From NCBI GenBank assembly GCA_014706295.1, contig JACSVZ010000008.1:20811659-20875658 (forward strand): DNA of 64,000 nucleotides, written 5' to 3'. Positions 49,401 to 57,352 of this stretch are shown here, piece by piece. Below the pieces are notes generated by a model. That model was not told the DNA's origin. It saw only the letters and a program-made list of their open reading frames with translations, and did not search any database. This DNA comes from Lycocorax pyrrhopterus obiensis (lineage: Eukaryota; Chordata; Aves; Passeriformes; Paradisaeidae). The position numbers and the translations under genes are program-made. Every line of letters starts with the position of its first letter. Within the stretch, counting starts at the first letter, position 1.

Positions 49401-50501
49401 AAGTCTGTATAGTGCATTTGGGTTAATTTGGGATTATTTTTGCTGATACAACATTTCTGTCGTCCTCTTGTTAGAAACAAGAACACGGGATTTTTCTGGA
49501 TCTGAATTCACAAAAATATTCCTTGATCTTATGCATGCAACCACCTGCTTCCATCTTACCAACTCTTCCTCCATTCCTAGTAGCAAACGTGAGTAGAAAG
49601 AAGTACAGACTACTCTCCCATTTCTCCAAAGACATACACTTGGGGGTAAAAAGATTAGGAAGAAGGAACTGTGTGTGGCCGATGAAGAAGTGTTCACGGA
49701 CAAGCTGGAGCATTATACTCACCTGGGGGATGAGTGGCTGGCCTGTTCCTGTCTTGGAGAAGATACCTACCTTACCTGTCTGTAGGTGGTGAAGATGCTT
49801 GAGGCAAGAAAGCGCCTGGGGCAGTCAGTGCCCCTTCTCTGTGGGATGCCCGCTCCTGCCTCTTGCTTAGTGTGAGGGATACTTACCCATCAGGGATAGT
49901 ATTCTTCTTTACCATGCTGAAAGCAGGAGCAGGTAGAGCAGGAGGCAGCGGTGAAAGTGGGCACTGCAGCAAAGGAGAGAGAACCGCGCGGTTAACACGG
50001 TGCTAATCTCTTTCTCCATCAGTGGGCCTTTTCACAGGGTTGAGTCTCAAGTAAAACAAACCAAGCAGCCAGCTGGGGCTTGAAGCCATCCTGAACAAAT
50101 TCTGCACCTTGCAAGTTAGCCTATTTCTCCACTGCTACAGCACGACAAGAAGGAAAGACAACTCACCTCTCCTCTCCAGGTGATCACAAAACAGAGAGAG
50201 GAGAGGCGGCAGATTTCTCTCTAACTCTGGCAGCAGCGCTGCAGGCACGAAGATCTTCCTGGCAGTCCCTTCTGTCCCACTCCTGCGGCTCGGAGCGGTC
50301 TATGTCGCCCTTGCGCTCTCAGTTACAACCCGTCTCAACGAGAAGAATCTCCGGGCAGCTGCAAGAGGCGAGGCCGGCACCTCAGCGATGGAAGGACCAT
50401 CACCTGTCACCCCCTAACCTAGACGGGTCCGATCCCGCCGGACCCCGGGCGCCCACCGACCTCGGGGGGGCCGGGCGGAGGGCAAGGGGAGCGGCCTCCA
50501 T
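31150..50501 (-). CDS. DUSP11: DUSP11/PIR1-type RNA 5'-phosphatase with an added repeat exon (676 aa)
   Basis: DUSP11 (PIR1) is a nuclear cysteine phosphatase that removes 5' gamma and beta phosphates from RNA, including Pol III transcripts. Twelve coding exons with GT-AG sites join in one frame (2,031 nt). Residues 25-49 include PVGQPIPGTRFIAFKVPL; residues 80-85 are GLIIDL; the catalytic loop at 141-150 is HCTNGINRTG, with nucleophile Cys142 and Arg148 both present; YLIDVEGWDPEAAIQ follows. Residues about 237-522 are a tandem array of ~32-residue repeats rich in D, H, Q, R and F. The C-terminus is charged and ends DHYNWN. Human DUSP11 is 330-377 residues, so this protein is about twice as long, almost entirely because of exon 10. 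The start is supported by good context (G at -3 and +4) and an in-frame TGA 12 nt upstream. It could be the orthologue or an ohnologue; the family call is firm. Confidence 0.92.
31960..32400 (-). mobile_element. Endogenous retrovirus LTR remnant
   Basis: On the minus strand, in DUSP11 orientation, TATAAAA (32,156-32,162) is followed about 90 bp later by AATAAA (32,061-32,066), the spacing of an LTR U3-R-U5. Near the 3' end, 31,989-31,972 reads TGGCGACTCTGCCGGGAC, which looks like a primer-binding site; its complement ends TCGCCA, as tRNA-Arg does. A perfect 14-bp inverted repeat flanks this point. No gag, pol or env sequence is present, so this is a solo or heavily truncated LTR. The U3 boundary is approximate. 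Confidence 0.65.
31963..32019. repeat. 14-bp perfect inverted repeat in the LTR
   Basis: TTTTAGGTAGTCCC (31,963-31,976) and its exact reverse complement GGGACTACCTAAAA (32,006-32,019) flank a 29-nt loop, making a potential hairpin in the element's RNA. Confidence 0.9.
32545..32735 (-). repeat. Degenerate CR1-like fragment
   Basis: Weak but ordered similarity to the reverse complement of CR1: ACTGGAAAGGATTTCTAGAA, later GGGCAACCCATTTCAGTGTC then TGACCATTCTGCAC. Heavily diverged, so an old insertion. Confidence 0.5.
33067..33177 (-). CDS. DUSP11: DUSP11 coding exon 11
   Basis: 111 nt, acceptor ...TATTTGCAG and donor TACAG|GTAAGC. It encodes a Ser/His-rich segment, SQSFSSHENIPECHFSSSPS then LHRDYGSDNDDFNRNY. 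The other open frame here is shut by the splice phases. Confidence 0.87.
34001..34918 (-). CDS. DUSP11: DUSP11 coding exon 10: tandem ~32-residue repeats
   Basis: A single 918-bp open exon, acceptor TTCTTAACAG and donor GACAG|GTAAAG. It encodes SGKRLR then nine full units and a partial tenth of about 32 residues (29-33). The consensus is close to [H/x]DHQxxDDLQxxMQLKDFD[F/Y]xxKGPGQRxRPF. Units differ by substitutions and small in-frame indels, so the array is old and has stayed open. The composition (Q, R, D, H, F) predicts a disordered, possibly RNA-binding tail. I recall no such exon in mammalian DUSP11, though the human tail has a faintly similar GPRYNLHQIQ stretch. Confidence 0.9.
35444..35545 (-). 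CDS. DUSP11: DUSP11 coding exon 9
   Basis: 102 nt, acceptor ...GCTCTTAG and donor CAAGG|GTAATA. It encodes an acidic linker, NLGMDVWDADEDIIPPPHAI then EGSVERFPNEDFQ, leading from the catalytic domain into the repeat exon. The phase agrees on both sides. Confidence 0.85.
36418..36493 (-). CDS. DUSP11: DUSP11 coding exon 8
   Basis: 76 nt, acceptor ...TTTTTTAG and donor CGAAG|GTAAAC. It encodes FGDARGHRMDGLVYLTDLRT then QPMR, corresponding to the human RGHCLERQNYIEDL end of the catalytic domain. Confidence 0.95.
36928..36974 (-). CDS. DUSP11: DUSP11 coding exon 7
   Basis: 47 nt, acceptor ...TTCTTCAG and donor CAAG|GTATGT. It encodes (R)YLIDVEGWDPEAAIQ, the helix after the P-loop; RYLIDVEG is identical in human DUSP11 as I remember it. 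Confidence 0.96.
37077..37137 (-). CDS. DUSP11: DUSP11 coding exon 6 (catalytic loop)
   Basis: 61 nt encoding (E)KLIGVHCTNGINRTGYLIC. HCTNGINRTG is the HC-X5-R-T/S-G cysteine-phosphatase P-loop. Human DUSP11 and the capping enzyme have HCTHG at this site; here the fourth residue is Asn. Confidence 0.97.
37138..39462. other. DUSP11 intron 5
   Basis: 2.3 kb, largely occupied by an old CR1-like remnant. The 38.6-39.35 kb part has several short open frames on both strands with no splice support or recognisable product. Confidence 0.65.
37655..38335 (+). repeat. Degenerate CR1-like LINE remnant
   Basis: Contains CATGCAAGGTACTGGTAAAA then CCCCATCCAGAGTATTTATA, a decayed copy of the CR1 segment that usually reads like CTGGTGAGRCCNCACCTGGAGTA. 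A decayed GAAAGG...AAGGAAGCTTG...TTAGTCTG segment follows in the expected order. Frames are broken; ends are approximate. Confidence 0.5.
39463..39586 (-). CDS. DUSP11: DUSP11 coding exon 5
   Basis: 124 nt, acceptor ...TGTTAG and donor AATG|GTAAAT. It encodes DLPKSVQYKKLYTVGLEVPD then NATILQFKKWVRKFL, with the conserved TVG.EVPD element. Confidence 0.95.
39587..43980. other. DUSP11 introns 3 and 4
   Basis: Intron 4 (39,587-40,438) and intron 3 (40,571-43,980). An open frame of 133 codons on the minus strand at 42,493-42,894 resembles nothing I know and has no convincing splice sites. No clear repeats. Confidence 0.65.
40439..40570 (-). CDS. DUSP11: DUSP11 coding exon 4
   Basis: 132 nt, phase 0 at both ends, acceptor ...CTTCGTAG and donor AAG|GTAACA. 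It encodes AINQRLTPTQKFTPKDLIAA and ELGLIIDLTYTTRYYEVK, matching the human LGLIIDLTYT block. Confidence 0.95.
43981..44056 (-). CDS. DUSP11: DUSP11 coding exon 3
   Basis: 76 nt, acceptor ...CGTACAG and donor GGG|GTATGT. It encodes WRSLTPVGQPIPGTRFIAFK then VPLKG, the conserved entry to the phosphatase domain. Confidence 0.95.
44057..49886. other. DUSP11 intron 2 (5.8 kb)
   Basis: The longest intron of the gene. It contains one clear CR1 copy at 47.7-48.0 kb and otherwise AT-rich sequence in which I see no exon. Confidence 0.75.
47702..48005 (-). repeat. CR1 LINE fragment (~300 bp)
   Basis: Reads ATAGAACGGCTTGGGTTGGA, ACATCATCTAGTTCCAACTC, CAGGCAGGGACACCTTCCAT and TCTCTGGGCAACCCATTCCA in order, the reverse complement of the CR1 3' region. 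The minus-strand open frame over it is CR1 sequence, not a host gene. Confidence 0.95.
49887..49916 (-). CDS. DUSP11: DUSP11 coding exon 2
   Basis: 30 nt behind a strong pyrimidine-rich acceptor (CTGCTTTCAG), donor GATGG|GTAAGT. It encodes MVKKNTIPD plus GG, aligning with the KKK...HIPE segment just before the human catalytic domain. Confidence 0.88.
49917..50460. other. DUSP11 intron 1
   Basis: A short first intron (544 bp) that runs from the CpG island into moderately GC-rich sequence and ends in the pyrimidine-rich acceptor of exon 2. Confidence 0.75.
50461..50501 (-). CDS. DUSP11: DUSP11 coding exon 1
   Basis: 41 coding nt, MEAAPLALRPAPP plus AG, ending at donor CCGAG|GTCGGT in the CpG island. 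The phase fits exon 2 exactly (AG+C = Ser). If this exon were noncoding, translation would start at the Met that opens exon 2. Confidence 0.75.
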
Positions 50502-51062
50502 GCCCCCCGCTCCTCAGAGCACGCTGATGAGGCTGCCCCTCACAGCCGCATGTCCCCGGGGCAGGACCGGCTGCGGCGCCGACCCAGGGCTCGACGGCGG
50601 CTGAGCTCGGGGCAGGGACCAACACAGACGGGGCGGGGGGAAGTCGCGGCCCGGCTGCGGGGGGCGGGCAGGCGGCTGTGGAGGGAGGCGGGCGGGCTGT
50701 GAGGGGAAGGGCGCGGGCTGCAGACGGTGACAGGGAAAAGCCCGTGCGGCGGCGGGGCGGGGCGGGGAGGAGCGGGGCTGCGGGCGGCCCGTACCCGGAC
50801 AAGATTTCGCTGGCGGAGGAAGGAAAGGCTGGTGCGACACAGAACCTTCCCGAAAGAACCGCGACTGCGCCTGCGCGGCGGCGGCGGGCGGGGCGGGCTG
50901 GGCCGGGGCGGGGCAGGGAGGGGCGCGGAGAGCGCGGCTGCGCCTGCGCGGCCGCCGGGGCGCCGGGGGCGGGGCCCGCTCCTCCGCGCGCGCCGCGCCG
51001 CCGGCCAATGGGGCGAGGGGCCGTGGCCGCTCCGCGCGTGCGCGGTGCGGGTGAGGGGGCGC
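50502..51062. promoter_or_regulatory. CpG-island bidirectional promoter of DUSP11 and the small plus-strand gene
   Basis: Very GC-rich, with many GGGGCGGGG GC boxes. Two NRF1-like palindromes (TGCGCCTGCGCGG at 50,866-50,878 and again at about 50,939-50,951) and a CCAAT box (51,005-51,009) are present. The minus side leads to the DUSP11 ATG. The plus side has a donor-like GCGG|GTGAGG at 51,050/51,051 that could end a 5' UTR exon of the gene at 52,085. Start sites are inferred. Confidence 0.75.
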
Positions 51063-52062
51063 GCGGAGCGGCCGGGCCGGCAGGGACGGGTCGGTCCCGG
51101 CATCCCGGGAATGCCGCATCCCCGGGCAATGCTTTTGCCAAATTATTCTCCAGCTAGATCTTTCGAAATAGACCAGCTTCACTAGTCAAAGATGTGCAAG
51201 TGATGTAGTTTTAGAAACCAGCTAATAATTCCTCTTGCTTAAGCCAATTCATTTTTGTTTTAAAAGTTCTTGAAGGTTATTATTCCCATGTACTCCTGCA
51301 CACTACTCTGAGTTGGTGTCAGTGGGTGGCAGCCAGGATGGTTGTCAGTACTAGAAGCACGTTCTGAAAAGTTAAACCGTGATTTACAGTGAAACAGCTG
51401 CTGTAATGTTGGTCGTCGTAATTTTTTGTTAATACATTTTTATATCTACTTGATACGATATCATTTAACTAGCCCCATGGAGCAAGTACATTAATTATTC
51501 TAGGCATATATTTTTGACTATGTTTTTCTTAGGTCTGTTGTGTCTTATTTCCTCAAAGACTTTATTCAGTCTTGTCCTTCGGTAAGTGCTTTGGGGCAGC
51601 AGTTTTGAGGTGTTTCATTTATGGTATTTACAAATCCCCTTTCCATATACTGTTTGGGATGCATTCCGTATTGGATTAGTCCTCTTCGTGCTCAGTACAA
51701 ACTGATAGTTCACACCTTCATTTTTGCATATTTCTTTTAGTGTTACTTCGTTTTTTCGATTTCCTGTATAATTATGAAACATCAGCACTTATATTTTTAA
51801 TTGAATCATTCCTTGAAGTTCATTTTAATCTGAGTCTTTGGGACGTGAGTGGAAATTGAAAAGGACAAAAGACAAAATTTTGTTAGTAGCAATGCTGGTA
51901 TAGATCTGTAGTAGCTTATGTTTTTGAATGTGTGCATTTGCATCACCGTAGCTGAGAGCCGAGTCCTTTTTGAAAAGGGGAAACTTGCATCAAGTATTTT
52001 GGCTTGGACTTTTTACAAATAAATATTTGGAATGCTTGTATGCAGTTTGATTATATTGATAG

Positions 52063-55000
52063 ATTGAAGAAAGACGAAGTAATCATGGCTGAACCGTGCT
52101 GTACACCAAAGATCTTGGAAAGGTAACCTTGACTTTCAGGAAAAAATTAAAACAGCTCTCTGAATCCGTGTTCTCTATTCCATGGTACGGTGTGACACTA
52201 CCCAATACTTCTGATCCGTTAAGTGTTAAATATTGGTCTGAATGTGGTAGGTTCTTTACAGCATTTCACTGAAGCCTTCACTCTACACTGATTTTTTAAG
52301 AATACAGCAATAACCAGAAGCAATGTGGGTTAAAAGAAAGGCGTTATTTTCATTTCCATTGTGAGACGCGCGGGTCTGCCCCGGGCGCTCCCGAGCGCAG
52401 CCCTGCCCGGCACCGCCAGAGGGCGCCGCTGCCGCGGGCTCCGCGCTGGGAGCGGCCCCGGCCCCGGCCCCGCTCCCGGCGTGGCCTCGGGACCGCCCCC
52501 GAACCGGCAGCGCACCTTCGGCCTCACGGTCAGCAGCGGCCGGCCTCTCAGCTGCGTGAAACCCGCACTCGCTAATAAAAACCTGACAGCAGCTGGTCAA
52601 GCAGTGAGCATGTAGGAAAAAATTGTATGGGGTTGATGTTTCACTGAAAGCTTGTCCTGGTTTGTTTCTCATAGTTTGCTGGAGACACTGAGGATGTTGG
52701 TAGACAACAACCAGAATGACTTGTAAGTCAGAACCTGCAGGAAGGTAGTACGATAAAAAGACTTATTTACATATTTCCTGCTATTGTGCAGCAAAAGTTA
52801 ACAAGCAGTTAGGAATATATTAATTTTAGTTTTACGTGCTTATATTGAATAGTCCCATTGACCTTGGTGGCATTTCCCATGATATAAGGTAGAGGTTTCT
52901 GAATTTAGTTTTCTTGTTCTCTCAGCAGCAGTAGTACTCACTTCAGATGGTGTATGAGGTCTTCCTGCTGAGGAGGGATGCTCCCAAACCTCTGTAAATA
53001 CTTTCACTCCCCTGAATGAGGAACCCATGCTGCTGTCTTGGCCATCCCCATCACCTCAGCCTCAACTTTGCACCTATCTGAACCATGTTGGTACAGCAGT
53101 ATGCAAAATACCAACTACCTAATGTTGAAAGAGTACTTAAAGAAAATACCATTTACTTGTTCTGCAGATGCATTTTATTGTCTTTCTTGGAGATTGAATA
53201 GTGCCTAGATAGACCTATAATCAGACCCATTACTTTTTTTTTTTTTTCCAGTTTCTCTGCTGTTTACACTGTGTCATAAGACAAATGGCACTGCTATTAA
53301 CTGGAAAATCTGGTCTAGCATACATGATGTGCATTTAGAGTGACAGTTCTGTACCTTGCTCTATATTTAATGGTACCACTCTGACTGTAGCATCTGGTAG
53401 AACAAGTTTTCATGAGGATGTGTAAGTATTTATTTTCCTGAGATCAGTAAGAAAACTTGTATATGTATTTAGGTGTATTATTAAACATATTAAACATATG
53501 ATGAGAAGAAAAAAAGTATACAAATGGTTGCTCACTTGTATTGTATCAGTAGTTGAAGGAGGTTTTGTGGAACTTACTAGGACAACCTGATGTCCTGGTC
53601 CTGCTGGAGCTGCCTGTGACCCCATTTAAGTTTCTCTAAGTGTATGCTCACAAACAACCTCTCTTCACAATCCTCCTGCTCTTGGAGCAAGTCAAGGATG
53701 ACAGTGCCTGCTACCGCAACTGTGCGTTTTTTACCCAGGTCAGGTTAGGTACATCTACCTGCCAGGTATCCTACCTGAAAGCTGGGACCAGTATGAAATT
53801 CAGTCTTCTGCAATTTCTAGTTGACTTTCTTCCCTTCTGCTCAGACATTCTTCATTCATCTTGTGGTGATTTGTTTCTGTTTCCTAAGTCTCTTCCTCTC
53901 ATTTCTTCTCTAGCTCCTGTGGATTGTAAATCACATGCTGGAACACCAATTAACTGGAAATGCTACAAGTATTTCATAAAAATATTTTAAAATCATAAGC
54001 ATGTTTTCAGCACATCAGTATCTTCCTTAGTTTTTAAAGGGCTCTCTGATGAATATCAGATATTCATCAGGTATTTAGCATTTGGGTACCAAATCGATCT
54101 TAATCCTAAAACACAGTTATCTAATTTACTCTCACTGTGAATATCTCTGCTTTGCATGGTTCCAATGTAATAAGGTTCAGAGAAATACTATTGCTTGTTG
54201 GGGGGTTGACATGAATCCTCAAGAGTTGGAAACATAAGAGATTGTATCAATAACTGAATGACAGAATATGATTAGCTCAGCTGATATAGATCTTACTTTT
54301 AAAATCACTTAAATTACAAACCTAGTTGATAAATTCAATTAAATATCTTTTAAGACTACTAATGTATTAGTGTCAGATTACAGTTCAGGAAGAATTATCA
54401 TGTGTAGTATCAGTAATCATACATTAAATGTATGGAAATTTGGATAAAAATTAGACCTTAAAATAACTGCCACCAGATGGATAAATTGTTATCACACAGA
54501 AGTGCTTTTTGTGAAATCAGTAGTAAGTCTGAATCATATAATCATAGAGTCATAGAGGGGCTTGGGCTGGAAGGGGCCTTAAAGATCATCTCGTTCCAAA
54601 GCCACTGCCATGGACAGGGACACCTTCCACTAGATCAGGTTATTCAGAGCCCCATTCATCCTAGCCTTGAACACTTCCAGGAATGGGGAGTCCACAGCTC
54701 GTTATTTTTGATAATCTGAAATTTGAGTATTTTTCTTCCAACTTATCTGAAAATTATCTAAAATAATTGCTGAGAAAAATCCTCTGCAGGATGGAGGCAC
54801 TCATACATAACGGTGCAGATCTCTTCACGACTCAGTTATGAAAATTTGCATTTGTAGCCATTAAGAAGTCATTAATACTTAAGAAATGGGGAGTATGTCT
54901 ACAAAATATAACTGTTCTTGACAGTCACTTTGAAAATAATTTAGATGTCAAATGACTAATGCCTGAATAAAAGTGGCTAATGCTTTGATAGGTATATCTT

Positions 55001-57352
55001 TCTGCTCTTTTGTACTGAAATGGCTCAGTGGCACTTAATTAACTGATGAGGTGTTACTGAAACTACCACAGGGAAGGCTGGGAGGTGCTCAGATGGTTTT
55101 AAAATTACACCAGTCAAGGTGGGCCAGTTTACATTTTTTTTACAGTTTGTAAAATGATTTGAAGTGAAAGTAGCATGCTTTGTAGCAGAAGTGCCCAAGT
55201 CCCTGACTGTAGCATTTCTGTAGTAAGTTCTGTTACAGCTATAGTAGGTGACAGCTTAAAAAAAAACAGATGCAGTCTGGGCTGGGTTCTGAACACCATG
55301 TCCTTATCCTGAAAGGAGACACCAAGGAATATGGTATTTCCTCACAAAAGAGAGTCCTCTTTGAACTCTGATCTGACAGGCTGTCAATATTGACCTCTAA
55401 CTGTTTTGTTAAGTATTTGTTTGTGAATCATGTTTTCTGAAGATTTTAGAGAATTCATTTTTTCTTCTCCATTAACTCTATATTCAAGAAAACGTCCTCC
55501 TCAGGGAAATACAAGCTCATCAGCAATTCAGATGTTAAAATGCAGGTGAGTTGCTATGGCTGTGAGGTAGCACACTGTAAATTTTGTTTGAAAGCCACAT
55601 AGTTTCTATGGGCCATTAAAATAAAGTGGAAGTTTCACTCAGTTTGGAGGGCAGAGAGAGTGGCTTTTCAAATATATTAAAAATATATATATATACACAC
55701 AATCTTATTGAATGGCTTTTTGTATTCTGTCAACAAATTTTGATTTAGGTGTACCTTTCTTTCTAGACAAAAAAGAGAAACGACATGCTTTGATGTCAGG
55801 TGAACTCATGCATGCTTTATGACAGGCACCTGATGAAGGAAGTGCTTTCTTGTAGCACCTGTTTCACAGCTGATAAATTCTGCTTGATGCAGGTGGTAAT
55901 GAATTGTGTATTTTTAAGGTTTATCAGGGTTCTCATCTGTTATAATTTCATGTTCAGAACTGTGGGAACTGTTTGTAAGTTGATTTAGGGTTTCTTAGTG
56001 CTTCCTAGTTGATTTTTTTTAATAGCTATAATGTTAAACCAAATAACCTGATTAATCTGTCAGACTTGAAATGTGTTCTAAAAATTGTCTACATTATAAG
56101 AAGTTTCTGTTGCAATAAACATTTGTTCCTTTAAATGTTCTGCAATTAATGATGATTTTGTTTTAATGTGCCAAGAAATATCAATGCAAAAATAGCTACT
56201 GGAATTTGATGGCTTGGTCACATATAAACTTAGCAAATGGGCTAAAGCAGTTGAGTTTGATCCCAAATATCCTGAGTATTCATGTATGAGGTTATTCATA
56301 AATGATGGAATTGATTATGGTAATGTTTAGCAGATTTTGATAGCTTACATGTTTTTTGGAAGAAAATATGTATTGTCTGTACTGTATTAGGAGATAGGGT
56401 AATTGTAGATACTCAATATTTTTCATGCAAGTTCTTTGGGTTACAAATAACAGGGACCAAGTTAAGGCTCGTTATGTTTTAAAAATGTTTAATAGATAAA
56501 AGCAAAGCATGGGAACAAACTTAAATAGTTATCACAGTTATTTAAAACCTCAGAGCAGAACTGTTGCCTGAGATTAGGTCTCGTACCAGAATAGCCAGAC
56601 AGAGGAAGCTGTATCTTCTGCTGCAGTTGCATAGAGGTCACTTCTGTGCCTGGGATAAAGGTCCTGTCCTCTCCAGGACACACAGGTGTCCTGTGAACAC
56701 TCAGTATCTCTGGGGTGTTCTGAGTGCAGTGGGTTTATTGCACAAGTTCAGATTAACCCTGGAGAGCACAGGCTGCAGTTCTGATGTGTGAGGGCTGTGC
56801 TGGATTTATGTGTGTCCTGTACAGCTCACCTGCTTGTGCTCCACATGTCTGATGCATCTCACGACTAATGGGTTATTATCTGATAATCCAGTGAAAAGAG
56901 AAAAACCACATCAAATTATTTTGTGAGAAAACATCTTTAATTTGTAATACTACTTCTTAGAAAAGGACATCTTAAAAATTTTTGTCATGCAGAAAAATAT
57001 TTGTGTTCAACTTAAAGTACACATATTCTTTTACTTTTCAAAAATTCACTCCAGTAAAAAAAGTATGAATTTGTTTAAAACTAAAAGCCATTGCAATTAG
57101 ACCTGATAAATAATTTTGGCTTAGATAAGCCATGAACTAGCATATGCTTATGCCACTGGTGCTAGTCAGAAAGATATATCAGAAGTCTTGAGAAAGTTTG
57201 TGTAAAGTCTGTAAAGGTTAATTAAGAAAAAAGTTATTTTGAAATTGAGACAATTTGTAAACCCCTCCAGCCTTGCTCTTACATTCTTTCACAGCATGCA
57301 GGATCCAAGGAACAAACCATTCCAAAATACTTTTGAACAGCTGCAAGAATAA
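52063..57352 (+). CDS. Predicted five-exon small protein, 77 aa, unassigned
   Basis: Five short plus-strand exons join in one frame to a stop: coding 52,085-52,122, 52,675-52,722, 55,489-55,545, 55,767-55,799 and 57,295-57,352 (234 nt, 77 residues). All four introns are phase 2. The ATG has strong context (ATCATGGC). The protein begins MAEPCCTPKILESLLETLRM, predicted helical, then passes through the polar stretch KRPPQGNTSSSAIQMLKC and QKRETTCFDV to MQDPRNKPFQNTFEQLQE at the C-terminus. No signal peptide or membrane segment. I do not recognise it. It lies head to head with DUSP11 across a CpG island, with an acceptor at 52,062 just before the ATG exon, so a noncoding first exon in the island is likely. 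The main doubt is that short exons can be chained by chance. Confidence 0.55.
52085..52122 (+). CDS. Small gene, coding exon 1
   Basis: 38 coding nt, MAEPCCTPKILE plus AG, donor GGAAAG|GTAACC. The same exon probably begins at 52,063, after ATATTGATAG. Confidence 0.55.
52364..52560. promoter_or_regulatory. Isolated CpG islet with a CTCF-like motif
   Basis: About 200 bp of very GC- and CpG-rich DNA inside an AT-rich intron. CCGCCAGAGGGCGCC at 52,413-52,427 matches the CTCF core consensus CCASYAGRKGGCRSY at 14 of 15 positions. It may be an insulator or boundary site, or an alternative promoter between the CpG island and exon 2 of the small gene. Confidence 0.6.
52675..52722 (+). CDS. Small gene, coding exon 2
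   Basis: 48 nt, acceptor TTTGTTTCTCATAG with a good pyrimidine tract, donor GACTT|GTAAGT. Encodes (S)LLETLRMLVDNNQND plus TT. Confidence 0.6.
52723..55488. other. Intron 2 of the predicted small gene
   Basis: 2.8 kb with a CR1 fragment at 54.5-54.7 kb. The 116-codon open frame at 53,640-53,990 has no recognisable similarity and no splice support. Confidence 0.5.
54537..54705 (-). repeat. CR1 LINE fragment
   Basis: ATAATCATAGAGTCATAGAG, then GGCTTGGGCTGGAAGGGGCC, AAAGATCATCTCGTTCCAAA and GACAGGGACACCTTCCACTA: a well-preserved CR1 3' region, reverse-complemented. Confidence 0.95.
55489..55545 (+). CDS. Small gene, coding exon 3
   Basis: 57 nt, acceptor CTCTATATTCAAG after a long pyrimidine tract, donor TGCAG|GTGAGT (near-perfect consensus). 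Encodes (L)KRPPQGNTSSSAIQMLKC plus AG. Confidence 0.6.
55683..55701. repeat. (AT)n(AC)n microsatellite
   Basis: A short alternating AT run continuing into ACACAC. Confidence 0.85.
55767..55799 (+). CDS. Small gene, coding exon 4
   Basis: 33 nt microexon, acceptor CCTTTCTTTCTAG and donor TGTCAG|GTGAAC. Encodes (R)QKRETTCFDV plus AG. Confidence 0.55.
57295..57352 (+). CDS. Small gene, terminal coding exon 5
   Basis: Acceptor CTTACATTCTTTCACAG, then (S)MQDPRNKPFQNTFEQLQE and TAA. The first clear downstream AATAAA is at about 58,602. Confidence 0.55.

Noticed and set aside
50419..51185. ORFs of 150-240 codons on both strands in the second CpG island
   Set aside because: Same CpG-island effect. 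The in-frame TGA 12 nt upstream of the DUSP11 ATG and the splice phase define the real start.
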